DNA of 64,000 nt from Tritrichomonas musculus (lineage: Eukaryota > Parabasalia > Tritrichomonadida > Tritrichomonadidae). Shown here piece after piece: positions 46,419 through 57,252 of this stretch (its first letter is position 1; each line of letters starts with the position of its first letter). Below the pieces are notes generated by a model. That model was given only the letters and a program-made list of their open reading frames with translations. It had not been told where the DNA came from and made no database searches. The stretch covers positions 1 through 64,000 of the forward strand of contig JAPFFF010000076.1 in assembly GCA_039105265.1 (NCBI GenBank), read 5' to 3'. A program made the translations under genes and the position numbers.

Positions 46419-48713
46419 TTATTCATTATTCATTCTTTGATGTAATGGTTTAAGATTAACAGCAAAATTATCATATTTATTTTTGTTCTGCAATTTGCTT
46501 TCTTTGAGTTGTGCTTTGAATGCTGTGTATCCACAATTTGGATATATATCTCTTTCTATTGCTGCAGAGATTCGTTTAATGAAATTATCTTTAACGTTCT
46601 TAATATCTTCTGGCGTTGCTTCTTTAATTCCTTCTGCATTTCGTTTCAACCTGTTATATCCTTCTTGCTTACTTACATCAACATTGAAACCAACACCAAA
46701 GACAACATAATCAATGTAATGCATTAATTCAGTAAATTGTTTACCCCATTGACTTGGTTCAGCCTTTAATTCTCCTGATGTGATATCAATAGCTTTATCA
46801 ATAATCTTCTCAACATATGATTGAACATTCTTTCCTAATACTGAAACATATTCTTTATTGTTCTGTTGTTTCCAATATGTCCATTGTTCATATGTTAATA
46901 TCTTTCCATTGAACTTATTGTCTTGAATGATTTCTTTGAAAGGAGCATCAAAGAGATAAGCAAATAACATATTTGATACAGCAAGGTAATTGATGAGTTT
47001 CTTCAAAGGAGATAATACAAAGAATTGTTCGTCATTCCAATACACTTTCCAGACTTTAGAAAAGATTGATGACCAATAAGAACTTGGTGTAATACGTTTG
47101 CTGACTCTTGCTTTTCCCAGACCCATAGGACCGTAATAATTTTCTAGCTCTTGCATTTCTTTTCCCTTTGTTAATTTGTATTGACCAGCATCCCAATCAA
47201 TTTTCTTGATATCTTTATCAAATAATGATTGAATCCATTTATTGAACGGCATTTCTTTTCTTTCTTGTTTTGTTTTAATAACAGATTTCCAAACTTTCTT
47301 GTAAGGAGAAGCAAATACAAGCTTGTATCCGTTAATGATTGAAGGATTACCGTTCCTATCAATTAAAACAACATCATCAACTTTATCACCGTTCAAGTCT
47401 GTTATTGAGTTTCCTAACGGGTCTTTGGCATTTTCTGGTAATAAACGATATCTTGGTTTACCGTCTTTATCAACTGAATTCTTACAGTATTCAATAGCTG
47501 TATCACGACAAGCTGCATTCGGAATGTATTTGATTCTGAAGTTTCCGTTAATAATCATATCAATAAATTTATCTCTGTAATAGGATATATTACCACCAAC
47601 CCGAGGTATTTCAAGCTTGTCAAATGAATCCTTTAATGTTGAGTTAACAAGAGGCATATCTTTTTTATCACGACGTCCGCGAGTATTCTTTGAGGGTTGC
47701 TTTGCATTTCTTATTAATTCATCAAGTATTTCAGCATCTGCTTTGTTATCTTCTGCATATCCTTTGTATTTCCTTGCAAAAGGTGATTTAATTTCTTGTG
47801 CTTCTTCTTCATTATCAACATATCTGTATGGTTGTTTTGCAGGTGTTTTTGTATATCTGTATGCTTCGGTTGCTGCTTCATCATCATCATGCCAATCATC
47901 TAATTCATCATCATATAATGATTGAAGAGGTCCGTTATTATTGTTGTTGTCGTCTGCCATTTTATTAGTTGAAAAATTATTTTTATTGTGTTCCTTTGAT
48001 GGTTCAATAAAAGAATCAGATAAATCATCGTTTTTCAATATTAATGACTCAGAATCTGATTCGCTTAATGTTATATTAATTAATGAATCTTCACTGTCTT
48101 TAGGCAATTGTATTGTCGAGTCATTTTCATCAGAATCACTCGGAGTTATGCGTTTTCTTCTTGGTGTTCTTCGTTTATTAGTATCAAGTGTTGGTTCATG
48201 TATGCTTGTTCTCTTTCTTCTTCCTTTGTTGGTTTGTGGTGTTTGACTCTTTCTCGGTGGTTTGATGGGTGATGAACGAAAACCGTCAGAGCTATAATTT
48301 AAATCATCATTGACAACAATATTAAAGTAATTGATAATGATATCAAGACTTTTTTTATCTGTTGTGTACTCTTTTAAACTAAGGAATTGATTGCCTTTAC
48401 TTTTAATACCAGCATTGATTTTGTTCATCAATGAAACAAATCGACGAAACTTGACTTTCATTTCACGAATCTTTCCCACACTTCTTCCTGTATATTCATT
48501 GTTTTGTATTTGATACAACAAATTAATTAAATCATTGGGGTGTTCTAGTTTGTATGTACTGAGAAACGTGTTCTTAAAATAATCTATCGGGTCCTCTAGT
48601 TCTTCATCATCATCAGGTTTAGATACCTCACTATCAAATATAGTTTCATCATCAATATTACTTAAATCTAATTCAAAGCTATCAGATGAATTATTTTTAT
48701 CTTGTTTTGACAT
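46419..48713 (-). CDS. Conserved Maverick protein with calcium-loop motif, long form (Maverick B)
   Basis: 764 residues. The N-terminal third is acidic and Ser-rich with basic patches (KPPRKSQTPQTNKGRRKRTS). An internal Met (MADDNNNNNGPLQSLYDD, about 252) could be the start of a shorter product that matches the size of the Maverick A homolog. The C-terminal half carries DLNGDKVDDVVLIDRNGNPS (EF-hand/dockerin-like loop), IINGYKLVF and FNKWIQSLF, shared with 38139-39494. Likely virion-associated. The N-terminal extension is not present in A. Confidence 0.8.
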   Translation of the reverse strand: MSKQDKNNSSDSFELDLSNIDDETIFDSEVSKPDDDEELEDPIDYFKNTFLSTYKLEHPNDLINLLYQIQNNEYTGRSVGKIREMKVKFRRFVSLMNKINAGIKSKGNQFLSLKEYTTDKKSLDIIINYFNIVVNDDLNYSSDGFRSSPIKPPRKSQTPQTNKGRRKRTSIHEPTLDTNKRRTPRRKRITPSDSDENDSTIQLPKDSEDSLINITLSESDSESLILKNDDLSDSFIEPSKEHNKNNFSTNKMADDNNNNNGPLQSLYDDELDDWHDDDEAATEAYRYTKTPAKQPYRYVDNEEEAQEIKSPFARKYKGYAEDNKADAEILDELIRNAKQPSKNTRGRRDKKDMPLVNSTLKDSFDKLEIPRVGGNISYYRDKFIDMIINGNFRIKYIPNAACRDTAIEYCKNSVDKDGKPRYRLLPENAKDPLGNSITDLNGDKVDDVVLIDRNGNPSIINGYKLVFASPYKKVWKSVIKTKQERKEMPFNKWIQSLFDKDIKKIDWDAGQYKLTKGKEMQELENYYGPMGLGKARVSKRITPSSYWSSIFSKVWKVYWNDEQFFVLSPLKKLINYLAVSNMLFAYLFDAPFKEIIQDNKFNGKILTYEQWTYWKQQNNKEYVSVLGKNVQSYVEKIIDKAIDITSGELKAEPSQWGKQFTELMHYIDYVVFGVGFNVDVSKQEGYNRLKRNAEGIKEATPEDIKNVKDNFIKRISAAIERDIYPNCGYTAFKAQLKESKLQNKNKYDNFAVNLKPLHQRMNNE

Positions 48714-48735
48714 TGTTTAGTTTCTAATAAATTGA

Positions 48736-51700
48736 ATGTTTACGATTGAGCAGAGCGGACACATAACAAAAACAAATACTATTGACGGATTGATTAACGA
48801 ATACATTAAAAGATATGTCGATAATTATGTTATCAAAGGTGATACATCGAACGGAAACGTAGGGATTTCAAACGGAAATGGAATCACTAAGGAACAATTG
48901 AATGAAGCAGTTAACGGATTGCGTGATTATGTTATCAACAATTATGCTTTATCAACTGATATACCTGAACCAATTGATATAACGAATTATGCATTGAAGA
49001 CGGATATACCAGAAGTACTCAAAAATAGTGAGTTGCAATTGAACATAAAAGAACTATTACCCGACGAAATGTTTCAGAAATTGATGGCTGAAGATGATAA
49101 ACCATTATCAGCTCAAGCATCAATGTGTTTAACAAGTATAGCAGTTAATGAAGGTTTTCAATCGGCTTTGGATGATTGTGCCGAACGATATGTTCCAAAA
49201 GATGATTTGAAGAATTACATCACGAGAGATAATTTGACTGTATCAACTGAATACACAATTGAAATCAAGACATATATGTTTCCTAATATAGGTCCAGTAC
49301 CAGAAGAATATGAAGAAAACGGAATGGATACATCTCACGTTTTACCGTTCAAAGAAGGAACACATTTGGTTGGTTATAAATTAGACAATAGTGGTAATAT
49401 ATTCCATTTTGATATCAGATTTAAGACAAATGAATTATATGCTGATGATGAATATAACGTTAAACAACATGAAGCTGAAGGATTTGAAAGTGAAGGGGAG
49501 TATTTTGAATTAGTGTGGGATGAATTTACTGGAGCAATTTATGATAGATATCAATACCTTCCAATAACAATAACATTAGCAGAAACAAATGATGAATTAG
49601 CATTGAAGAGTGATATACCTGAACCTGTTGATTTGACACCGTATTATACTAGTGCACAAGCTGATGAGAAGTTCGTCGATGAGGATGAATTGGCTTATGA
49701 ATTAGATAAGTATGAAACGAAAACAGTTGCAGAAGGAAAATATGCAATGAAGAGTGAAATCCCAGAAATTATTGAGGGTCAAACAACAATTCAATTCGAA
49801 ATCGTCAATAATACAATTCCTGATTTGGATTACAACACATATCATGAAATGATTGAGCAATACGGGTTGGATATTGTTTCATCAAACAGTTTTTATACGG
49901 GTCATTATGTTCATGTAGACTATTCGTACAATGACGATGATGACGAACAACCCTCTCAGATAATGCGTATCGAAGGAAGTGATTCAAGTATTTGGTTTTT
50001 GTATGACAGCCATGAATTAATCAATCCAGGAACTGGCGATACACCAGAAGTTTTATCGTGTTCAATTACCAAAACTATCGAACCAACAGACAGAAACGCT
50101 TATTCAGCTAGATATGTGTCGAATACTTATGCATTGAAGACGGATATACCAGAACCAGTTGACTTGACACCGTATTATACTAGTGCACAAGCTGATGAGA
50201 AGTTTGTTGATGAAGATGAATTAGCTTATGAATTAGATAAGTATGCATTGAAAACAGATATACCAACAATTCCAACTGATTGGGTTAATGAATCTGCATT
50301 GAATACTGCATTATACGGAACTGAATTGAATATTGAATATCCGAATCCCGTTCGTGATTATATATTTGTAAAACCATACTTACCAGAAACCGATATACAT
50401 GTGATATTTGATGTTAATTGGGGTTCTAACAAGGATTACATTAACAATATTCAACATTTTGATTTGATATTCAAGCCTTATGAAAAATATATGAGAGGGT
50501 ATAGAATGATGTTAGATAATGGATTATCTATTGTATGGTATGACCGTGGCGAATTTATGTTGTGTAATTCAAGTGGCAATACTCAATGGTTAATCAACGT
50601 CATTAAAGCACAAATCGAATCACCATTTATTAAAACTGCAAATGTTGTTGATGAAAATCCAGAACAAATCACAATTCAATGTACACAGAATGAAAGTGGT
50701 TGTGTAGTTCCTGATGATGATATAAGAAGAGTATTCACAACCAAAAATATTATCGTCAAATTCAAACGAAATGCTGATGATGCATCATATGAAGAAGTTG
50801 AATACGAATACAGTTTATATAAAAGTTTGAATATGATTTACAAATCAACAAGCAATGAATTAATAAATATTAATTATAATACCCATATCGTTTCATTGAG
50901 AGCTGAGGACGATACACTGACTAATATTTATGATGCATCTATCACATTAATCAGCATCCGACCTGTGAATGATGATATGATTACTTCGGTGAAATATGTG
51001 AATGATAACTTTGCACTGAAGTCAAACGTCATAACAGAAGAACAACTAATAAAAAAATGTGCTATTGATTGCGGACCGATTACAGAGGGCGGTGAAATAT
51101 CAATTCATTATCTAAAACTTGAAGATAAGGTAATTAAACTGGAATATATAGTAGGTGATTATGCGCTATGTTTGGAAATAAGAATATTATTCTATGATAC
51201 AACTGGAAATCCTCATAACATTGTTCTTGTATTACATCAAAGAACTGTGTATTTCGACAATTTCAAATTCCCATTCTATTATGAAGACACTGTTGATATA
51301 ACATCAGGAAGACCCCTGACATATAATTTCCCGATAGGCGGATATTCTTGGACAACTACTCAGGAATTATTAGATGCTAAACAAATATATTCAAGATGCA
51401 TCATGTCCCGAGGTTATTTAGCAAAATATAAGGCTGCTATTTACGGTGCACAATCAAACACAACAATCACACATTACTCGCCGATTGAATCATCAATGAA
51501 CTCTGTTAGTGATTTCGTTGTTGGTTCTCCAGTGTATATGACAGGTAAGGTTTACAAACATGTTGGTGATGAATGGAAACCATCAACAGCAGATGATACA
51601 ACTGATTGTATTTGTAGTGTCAAGACATCAGGAACATGGAAGGAGTATGTCGGTATATGTGTGAGAATCGATGACAAAAATAAATGTATCACATTTAGTT

Positions 51701-51897
51701 CACATGGTGATTATATGGTTCACGTTAATGATTCATCATGTTATTCAATCGGTGATGAGGTGTTTATCGATAATGAAGACAATAAGCTGAAAGTTCTTTC
51801 AGGAGAGACAGCAATAACATCAAAAATAAAACGTATGACTGTTGGAATCATTACAAGTATCATTGATGAAAGAACATTAGCTGTATTCAAAGAGTAA
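48736..51897 (+). CDS. Fibre-like repeat protein (Maverick B)
   Basis: 1053 residues, starting 22 bp from the divergent calcium-loop gene. Stalk-like repeats (YALKTDIPEPVDLTPYYTSA, QADEKFVDEDELAYELDKY) occur at about 70-110, 285-340 and 475-520 and alternate with beta-rich segments. The C-terminal 150 residues (TTITHYSPIESS, DCICSVKTSGTWKEYVGICV) match the Maverick A fibre-like protein. Unlike A it has no N-terminal membrane helix and no LRR-like insert. A virion spike or attachment protein is the best guess, by analogy with phage fibres. Confidence 0.8.
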   Translation: MFTIEQSGHITKTNTIDGLINEYIKRYVDNYVIKGDTSNGNVGISNGNGITKEQLNEAVNGLRDYVINNYALSTDIPEPIDITNYALKTDIPEVLKNSELQLNIKELLPDEMFQKLMAEDDKPLSAQASMCLTSIAVNEGFQSALDDCAERYVPKDDLKNYITRDNLTVSTEYTIEIKTYMFPNIGPVPEEYEENGMDTSHVLPFKEGTHLVGYKLDNSGNIFHFDIRFKTNELYADDEYNVKQHEAEGFESEGEYFELVWDEFTGAIYDRYQYLPITITLAETNDELALKSDIPEPVDLTPYYTSAQADEKFVDEDELAYELDKYETKTVAEGKYAMKSEIPEIIEGQTTIQFEIVNNTIPDLDYNTYHEMIEQYGLDIVSSNSFYTGHYVHVDYSYNDDDDEQPSQIMRIEGSDSSIWFLYDSHELINPGTGDTPEVLSCSITKTIEPTDRNAYSARYVSNTYALKTDIPEPVDLTPYYTSAQADEKFVDEDELAYELDKYALKTDIPTIPTDWVNESALNTALYGTELNIEYPNPVRDYIFVKPYLPETDIHVIFDVNWGSNKDYINNIQHFDLIFKPYEKYMRGYRMMLDNGLSIVWYDRGEFMLCNSSGNTQWLINVIKAQIESPFIKTANVVDENPEQITIQCTQNESGCVVPDDDIRRVFTTKNIIVKFKRNADDASYEEVEYEYSLYKSLNMIYKSTSNELININYNTHIVSLRAEDDTLTNIYDASITLISIRPVNDDMITSVKYVNDNFALKSNVITEEQLIKKCAIDCGPITEGGEISIHYLKLEDKVIKLEYIVGDYALCLEIRILFYDTTGNPHNIVLVLHQRTVYFDNFKFPFYYEDTVDITSGRPLTYNFPIGGYSWTTTQELLDAKQIYSRCIMSRGYLAKYKAAIYGAQSNTTITHYSPIESSMNSVSDFVVGSPVYMTGKVYKHVGDEWKPSTADDTTDCICSVKTSGTWKEYVGICVRIDDKNKCITFSSHGDYMVHVNDSSCYSIGDEVFIDNEDNKLKVLSGETAITSKIKRMTVGIITSIIDERTLAVFKE

Positions 51898-51903
51898 ATC
51901 AAA

Positions 51904-52542
51904 TCAAATCAAATCATGTTGATGTTTGAATCTATTAATATATACGCTAACTTTTTGATTATTTATATCGTTCATTGAAATAAATTCATTGCCTGATTTA
52001 TTTGTATTGATATGAAGAATTTTATAAATACTATCAGTAATCTTTGCATAAAAAATGTCTTCATTATTAGTATCATCATGGTAATAATAATACGTGTTTT
52101 CTTCAAATTCTTTCCTTTCTGTCTTTGTTTCATAGAAATCAATAACAATTGCATCATCAGGTATGTCATCAATGAATTCATATTGAATACCTTTATAATT
52201 TGATTTATTTTTATTATTCTCTGAACTTGATACAAATCGTAAATTATCAAGATGATAATCAGTTTTGATTCTATTCTTATGGTCGACTTGTGGTAGATTA
52301 TTAGGGTTTTCAATAAATTGCTTTGCTACAAGAATATGTTTATAATATATTTTGTTATTTAGGTTTACACACGGATAAACATTTTGTCTGTATTCACCTT
52401 CAGCTATTATTTTTCCTGTTTTCTTATTCTTGATGTTATAAGGGAAAGTTGTTTGAATTTCATAATCACTTTCAAAACCTTTCAAAGGTTCAAATTCAGC
52501 TTCAGCATTTTCAATTTGTGTTTGTTCAGTTGGTTGACTCAT
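51904..52542 (-). CDS. HNH homing-type endonuclease with NUMOD4-like domain (Maverick B)
   Basis: 212 residues. The segment PLKGFESDYEIQTTFPYNIK followed by YPCVNLNNKIYYKHILVAKQ resembles NUMOD4 DNA-binding modules. QVDHKNRIKTDYHLDNLRFV is an HNH_3 nuclease motif (VDHxNxxxxDxxxxNLR). The C-terminal 100 residues have no recognised domain. Such genes are usually mobile endonucleases. It stands next to the polymerase gene on the same strand. Confidence 0.85.
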   Translation of the reverse strand: MSQPTEQTQIENAEAEFEPLKGFESDYEIQTTFPYNIKNKKTGKIIAEGEYRQNVYPCVNLNNKIYYKHILVAKQFIENPNNLPQVDHKNRIKTDYHLDNLRFVSSSENNKNKSNYKGIQYEFIDDIPDDAIVIDFYETKTERKEFEENTYYYYHDDTNNEDIFYAKITDSIYKILHINTNKSGNEFISMNDINNQKVSVYINRFKHQHDLI

Positions 52543-52597
52543 TTATAACAAAAATAAAAAAATTGATTTTTTAAAATAAAATCATTAAATTAATTGT

Positions 52598-55500
52598 TTA
52601 ATGATTCTCAATGAAATAATCCTTTGCAGTGAAACCATTGACATAAGGACAACAACAATGATTTGATAATACCAACATTTTTGAATGTGCTGCTGTTAAA
52701 GCATTTTTGATTACAGTTATTTTACTCATCAGTTGTGAATTCATTTGAAGGTTTATATTTTTGCCTTTCATTATTGATTGCTTATCAATGACATTTTTGT
52801 AATCACTTGATTTGATGTTGTTCTTCTTCAATGAAACACCTTTGAGCTTTAATGAAATTGTTTTGTCATCTGACCAAATCGTATAACATTTAGCACACAA
52901 AGCAACTTGATTTGCTCCAAACTTTTCTACACAGCATCCGAGTATCTTTTTCTCATCATATACATCATTGATTGCAGGGTTTGGCATAAAGCTATAAATG
53001 TGTTTATCATAAAATGATTTGTCTTTGATGACGTAATCAAACAACTGGTCAATCGGTTTATTCATATCACCAGCTATAGACATGTAAAGGCTGTCTGTAT
53101 CGACCGAGTTGAAATGAATTTTATTCATGTCAATGCATTTGTAAAGAAAGTCATAAAGGAAAGTCAAATACCAATATTTCGCATTGTCTAATGTCCAAAA
53201 TGATTCCTGAAGACATGTAGTGCATTTGAATGAATGAGGTTGTGATTGTATCAAATAACAATCATTTGACAATTTACATCCATTGCGATAAGTATCGGAT
53301 GCAATCAATTGAAAGGCTTTATTTTTATCAACAATTCTGACTTTGTTGAAGTTCTCTGAATTCATACCGTCATATCCGTAAGATCCGTTCATACTAATCT
53401 TGTAAAACTTTTCGTTCCCGTGTGCCTTTCCTGACAATATATCTTGACGCTTCTTCATAAACTCACAAACAAATTGATTGAATCCGTCATGAGCTTCATA
53501 TAAACTTAAGCTCTTAATGTCATCAACAATAAGTCCGTGGTCGATTAAAAACCATAAAAGGTAATTCGAGAACGTCATAAATGTTCCGCATGTATCAAGC
53601 AACATTGTCAGCTTTCTTGTTTCTTTATCGGCTGAATTCAGTTTATTGTCTTTCATATATTTGTACATATAGCTTCCAATCGTTTGCTCATCATTCATTA
53701 TATTGATATTTCTAAACACAGGAGGGAAATTAATCAAATCGTTGATTTTATTCTTTGGACATCTCAATTTGACTTCAGCTTTGAATATAAACTCAGGGTT
53801 TGCATCAAATCGCTTCTTTGATTGAATGATATTCATTGCAGTATTAAGAACCTTTTCATTCTTGTTTCCTTGTTCATCATAAACATCAAATCGTTTTATA
53901 AATGAACCAGGCATGTACATGATTCCTCCGTGATAAGGATTGAATGAATGTTTTACTGAACTGAATGATGAGGGATACAATGAATTGAAATCAATACCAG
54001 CAACGTGTGAAACTATGTTTGAAGTGTCATAGCTAATGATTCTGTCATTAACGGCATCATATTTGAGTTTATTGATTAATGTTTGACCTCTAATGTTCAC
54101 TCGATGAAGTACATTTGATAATCCTCCCGTTATGTTCTCTCTCAAATTGTAGTATTCTTTTTCATCAGTTATGAGTGTTGGCAGGTGATGGAGCTTGCAG
54201 AATTTCTTCAATTGTATTTTGGTTCTTGTTATCTTGTCATCATCACGTTGTCTCAAACGATTACATTCAGCACAAGCAAGTAAACAGTTATCAATCTGAT
54301 GTCCTTTGTTGTTATCTATTCTGTCAAGTGTCGGTTTGTTGTTGTAAGTAAAGTGTTCACCACATAAATGACATTTACCTGTTTCATTTGATTCATACAA
54401 TTTCATGAATGCTTCGAAATCCTTTTCACTAACACATTTTGAAATATCTCGTTGATTTTGGTTCGTTTGAAGCGATGAATCGCCTTTTTGTGAGCAAAAA
54501 TTATGTTTCATGTCTTGCTTTCGATAATTATCACATTTATTTAACCACCATTTCATTGTTGGTTTGAATGTATTTGATTTGTTGATGATTTCATAGTCGT
54601 TCTTCGGGTTGAAATCTTTGTAAGCAAGAGCATATTTGATACATGAAGCATTCTTTGATAACGAAAGATTGCTAATCAAATCAACTTTATATTCAGCATT
54701 CATTTGAATAAGGTTGTCAATAGGATTAATCATCATTTCAACATCATTGTCATTGTATGATAACAAGTAATCCCAACGTGTTGCAAACCTCTTTGAATCA
54801 ATCAAATACTCTTCATAATCAGCTTTTGTTAATGGATTCTTTTGATTGAGATAACTGTAAAAGTCTTCATATTTGAATGGTTCACTCTTTGATAACACTT
54901 CATTATAATTTTCATTGTTGATTGCTTCATAAGGAAATACACCTTTCGAACTGTTAGATATACCGCCAAAATCGATTCCAAACTGTTTGAGTGTTCCTCC
55001 AGCAACAAATGCTTGTGCGTCAATGAATCGTAATCGAATAGGATACTTTGATGATTTCAATATAAATTGTTTCAATGATGTAGCTGTTCCAATCATTCCG
55101 CTATCGATAGACCAATGATTTTTAATCAATTGCTCTTTGAATAAGTTTGAATCAAATCGTGATGAATTAAAACCGAATACTGTTATTGTTTTCAATGATG
55201 TATCTATTTTATTGAGTTCATCTTCTGATTTATCTTTAATGAATGATTTTAAATGATTCAATTTATCAACATACACATCACAGCCAACAACAAATAACCA
55301 GTCAATCCATTTGGCAATGAATTCATTTGTTCTTATATCAAAGTTCTTTGTTATCAAACCTTTATCAAGTTTCACACATGATGAAACACTCAAAGGAATC
55401 AATCGAGAATTGATAACTGATTTATCACTAACTTTCTTTTCAATCTTTTGCTCCATTGTTTCAAAATCATAAGTGATATAATGAATTGTTGGCTTCCATT

Positions 55501-57160
55501 CAAGTTCATATGAAAGACAATACAAATAAACAGGATTGTTTAAAATGTGTGGACAATATGGCAAAGCTTCTCGTGAAGGTATGAAATCCTTTTTGAATTT
55601 GCCATCACATTTATCTACATGTCTGTTGAATCTGTCAATATTGTTATTTCCTTTGTGAATGTATGAACCACAATGAGGACATATATGAATGTTTGTTAAT
55701 GCTTCAGCATCAATGATGTACATGATATGAAGTATCTTATCTTTTGAATACAACAGAGCTGAAAATGTTTTGTTTGATTCATCAGTGTTGTGCCATTGGT
55801 CTTGAATATCATAAATATGTTTCTCTTTGTCATATTCATAGATGTTGACATTGATGTTATGATTCTTGGCTGATTCTTTCATTTCTTCAATCGTGATTCC
55901 TTTGAATGTGTTGATGAATTGATTTGCTGCTTTTGAAGGTTTTGTTGAATAAGTTATTCCGTGTTCTTCACATAATATTTTCTTTGCTGCTGCTGTTCTG
56001 TTGGAGATTTTAAATGTTCGTGTTTCAATAAGTTGCTTATTCAAACAGCAAGCAAGGAAACGATACCAACATAAACAATCATCAACGTTATCCATAATGA
56101 TATATTTATTTTTAATGAACTCTTCTGGTAATCCATCAATCTTACCTGTTATCTTAACGACACGAGAGATTGTAAATGAAACAGACCAAACGATACACAA
56201 TTTGATGTTTGAAGCAGTGGTTTCATATTCATGAATCTTTGATTCAATATACAGTTTAACTTTATCAATATCTTTATTCTCTCTAACGATTATCGGTACT
56301 GATGATTTATAATTCTTCCATTTGATTTCACTTGCTTCATATGTATATCTTTCGTTTTCATTCTTTGGTGGTATCTCAAATATACCAGTCAATTGAAAAT
56401 ATATTTTGAACGGTTTCACTTCTTGTTTAAATACTGTTTCAGTCAAATATTCATTGATGTCTTCAATTGATGAAACTCCGTTCTTGTAATATATTTTTAT
56501 CGGTTCTTTACTGTTTTCATCTAATCGTTCAACCTTTTCATTATCATTTGGGAATTGGTCAATGAAATGACTGCATGCTTCAACTGCTTCATCAAAGTTC
56601 TCAGGTTCATTGATTATGAAATATGAGTCATGTTTTGAATGAACACCTTTATAGCCAAACTTTTTGAGGTATTCAATTAATTCAGCATTTTCATTGTTGA
56701 ATCGAATGTCTTCATATCGTTGAGGTTGTTTGTTTGTCTTTGGCGGTAATGGTCTCAATAATATATTTTCAGATTTAATTAATTGAAGGGCTTTGTTGAG
56801 TGCATCATGAGCTATTTTAATGTTGTTCTCGATTTGTTTTTGTTTTAGTTGTTGTTCATCATTTTGTTCTTCTTCTTCAAATTGTTCCTCTTCCTCCTCT
56901 TCTTCTTGTTCTTCTGCTTCTCTTTTCATTCTATTGACGAAAGCTAATATTGTTGTATCATTGATTCTATTACCTTCATGTTCTCTAAAACCGAATGAAG
57001 TTAGATAATTTTCTAAAATGTTTTTGAAATGTTTAACATCATAATCAGAAGGTTTAGATGTTGATAAGCGAGGTTTTAATTGAAGTTCATTATTGATATA
57101 CCTGATTTGTTCAATAACAAATGATTTGGTATCTTTTTGATAGTAATAACGCGAACTCAT
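52598..57160 (-). CDS. polB: Protein-primed type B DNA polymerase with internal HNH domain (Maverick B)
   Basis: 1520 residues. It has a Glu/Gln-rich coiled segment (about 85-115) and a CPHCGSYIH...H...C finger (about 494). The exonuclease has YDFETMEQ (Exo I, about 565), NSSRFDSNLF (Exo II) and YNDNDVEMM (Exo III). The polymerase has GIDFNSLYPSSF (motif A, about 1057), KISMNGSYGYDG (motif B, about 1258) and VDTDSLYM (motif C, about 1352). Between exonuclease and motif A lies a complete HNH motif (about 929-970): CHLCGEHF, LDRIDNNKGHQIDNCLLAC and AECNRLR. This domain is absent from the Maverick A polymerase, which is about 350 residues shorter. Replicates the element. Confidence 0.93.
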   Translation of the reverse strand: MSSRYYYQKDTKSFVIEQIRYINNELQLKPRLSTSKPSDYDVKHFKNILENYLTSFGFREHEGNRINDTTILAFVNRMKREAEEQEEEEEEEQFEEEEQNDEQQLKQKQIENNIKIAHDALNKALQLIKSENILLRPLPPKTNKQPQRYEDIRFNNENAELIEYLKKFGYKGVHSKHDSYFIINEPENFDEAVEACSHFIDQFPNDNEKVERLDENSKEPIKIYYKNGVSSIEDINEYLTETVFKQEVKPFKIYFQLTGIFEIPPKNENERYTYEASEIKWKNYKSSVPIIVRENKDIDKVKLYIESKIHEYETTASNIKLCIVWSVSFTISRVVKITGKIDGLPEEFIKNKYIIMDNVDDCLCWYRFLACCLNKQLIETRTFKISNRTAAAKKILCEEHGITYSTKPSKAANQFINTFKGITIEEMKESAKNHNINVNIYEYDKEKHIYDIQDQWHNTDESNKTFSALLYSKDKILHIMYIIDAEALTNIHICPHCGSYIHKGNNNIDRFNRHVDKCDGKFKKDFIPSREALPYCPHILNNPVYLYCLSYELEWKPTIHYITYDFETMEQKIEKKVSDKSVINSRLIPLSVSSCVKLDKGLITKNFDIRTNEFIAKWIDWLFVVGCDVYVDKLNHLKSFIKDKSEDELNKIDTSLKTITVFGFNSSRFDSNLFKEQLIKNHWSIDSGMIGTATSLKQFILKSSKYPIRLRFIDAQAFVAGGTLKQFGIDFGGISNSSKGVFPYEAINNENYNEVLSKSEPFKYEDFYSYLNQKNPLTKADYEEYLIDSKRFATRWDYLLSYNDNDVEMMINPIDNLIQMNAEYKVDLISNLSLSKNASCIKYALAYKDFNPKNDYEIINKSNTFKPTMKWWLNKCDNYRKQDMKHNFCSQKGDSSLQTNQNQRDISKCVSEKDFEAFMKLYESNETGKCHLCGEHFTYNNKPTLDRIDNNKGHQIDNCLLACAECNRLRQRDDDKITRTKIQLKKFCKLHHLPTLITDEKEYYNLRENITGGLSNVLHRVNIRGQTLINKLKYDAVNDRIISYDTSNIVSHVAGIDFNSLYPSSFSSVKHSFNPYHGGIMYMPGSFIKRFDVYDEQGNKNEKVLNTAMNIIQSKKRFDANPEFIFKAEVKLRCPKNKINDLINFPPVFRNINIMNDEQTIGSYMYKYMKDNKLNSADKETRKLTMLLDTCGTFMTFSNYLLWFLIDHGLIVDDIKSLSLYEAHDGFNQFVCEFMKKRQDILSGKAHGNEKFYKISMNGSYGYDGMNSENFNKVRIVDKNKAFQLIASDTYRNGCKLSNDCYLIQSQPHSFKCTTCLQESFWTLDNAKYWYLTFLYDFLYKCIDMNKIHFNSVDTDSLYMSIAGDMNKPIDQLFDYVIKDKSFYDKHIYSFMPNPAINDVYDEKKILGCCVEKFGANQVALCAKCYTIWSDDKTISLKLKGVSLKKNNIKSSDYKNVIDKQSIMKGKNINLQMNSQLMSKITVIKNALTAAHSKMLVLSNHCCCPYVNGFTAKDYFIENH

Positions 57161-57252
57161 TTATGATATTATTAAAAAATCAAATTATTTGAAATTTGAA
57201 AAAATGTTAAATCAAAAAATAAAAAATATTTCGAGTTTTTTATTTCATTGAA

